Source: Corylus avellana
Taxonomy: Eukaryota; Streptophyta; Magnoliopsida; Fagales; Betulaceae
Length of the DNA stretch: 64,000 nucleotides
Reading direction: 5' to 3'
Assembly (NCBI RefSeq): GCF_901000735.1
Contig: NC_081544.1
Span: 22,497,900-22,561,899, forward strand
A program made the position numbers and the translations under genes. Under the pieces are notes generated by a model. It had not been told where the DNA came from and searched no databases. It saw only the letters and a program-made list of their open reading frames with translations. Each line of letters starts with the position of its first letter. The first letter of the stretch is position 1. Shown in pieces: positions 63,591 to 64,000 of the stretch.

Positions 63591-63724
63591 TTCTTTCGTG
63601 ACCACTCTAATATATAGTAAATTAATCAGCATTCACATTCAAGTTAATTTTTTTGACCTTTCTCTTTTGTCTCCTCATAATCTGTTTATCTTAGACATAG
63701 AAAAGCAGTAAAACGAAAGGTGAT

Positions 63725-64000
63725 GGGCGCACTTGTTTTTATTATTGAACGATTGCCTAATTATATATATTGAAATGAATATATTCACGATTATTAGTAA
63801 TGAAAAAATTATGTAATGATTTCAATATATGAAAATTTGTCCATAAAAAATAAATAAATAAACGTTGGACATGACAAAAATAACATGCAACTTACATATT
63901 TATACAATAATTAAATTTTATTAATTTGTTAATATATTTTGTTAGTTATATTCTTTAATATTTTATTTTTAACCCTTTTTTTTTTTTATACTCCCCAACA
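63725..64000 (+). repeat. Third copy of the C-type upstream flank, running off the window
   Basis: Near identical to 55556-55831 upstream of C3, including TGGGCGCACTTG or GGGCGCACTTG and AATAAATAAATAAACG. The intact C3 arrangement would put a start codon about 480 bp beyond the window end. Confidence 0.8.

Overview
This is nuclear DNA of a flowering plant, most likely a woody eudicot of the rosid type. The evidence is intron-containing genes, an AT-rich background, abundant Ty1/copia and Ty3/gypsy LTR retrotransposons, MITEs, and a short run of Ns marking an assembly gap. The species cannot be told from the sequence. There is no bacterial operon, CRISPR array or rRNA gene.

The host content is one gene family: a cluster of seven copies of an NADPH-dependent alkenal double-bond reductase (2-alkenal reductase, MDR/LTB4-dehydrogenase-like superfamily). 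All recognisable copies share five exons with the same phases (about 240-249, 178, 167, 83 and 379 nt). I call them A1 (4531-7697, +), B1 (10326-15383, +), A2 (19078-22032, +), B2 (24059-33056, +), C1 (43307-50756, -), C2 (52450-53730, +) and C3 (56312-59201, +). Only A2 (348 codons) and C3 (351 codons) have uninterrupted frames through all five exons. A1 has a 1-nt deletion. B1 has a nonsense codon and a copia fragment in intron 1. B2 has a 10-nt deletion, two stops, a lost exon-3 end and no exon 5. C1 has a 4-nt insertion and a solo LTR in exon 5. C2 lacks exons 1-2.

Layout: a degenerate copia element (1-4356) abuts A1. A1-B1 and A2-B2 form a tandemly repeated pair with shared intergenic blocks and Mutator-like MITEs. 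B2 was destroyed by a 6.9-kb copia insertion in intron 1 and by gypsy elements (33.1-42.1 kb) in intron 4. C1 and C3 are the arms of a large head-to-head inverted duplication (about 42.4-51.5 kb and 55.6-60.1 kb) with C2 in the spacer. The left arm has since gained a 1.5-kb gypsy solo LTR, a 2.1-kb non-autonomous LTR element with identical LTRs and a 0.9-kb DNA transposon. The last 275 bases repeat the upstream flank of C3, so another copy probably begins just past the window.

The two intact genes would encode cytosolic enzymes that reduce the C=C bond of reactive alkenals and related enones or phenylpropenals using NADPH. A2 has a remodelled promoter: a solo LTR lies in its TATA region and a 320-bp segment is tandemly duplicated. 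C3 has a Trp-to-Arg change at a position kept in its paralogues. Most of the remaining sequence is transposon-derived.
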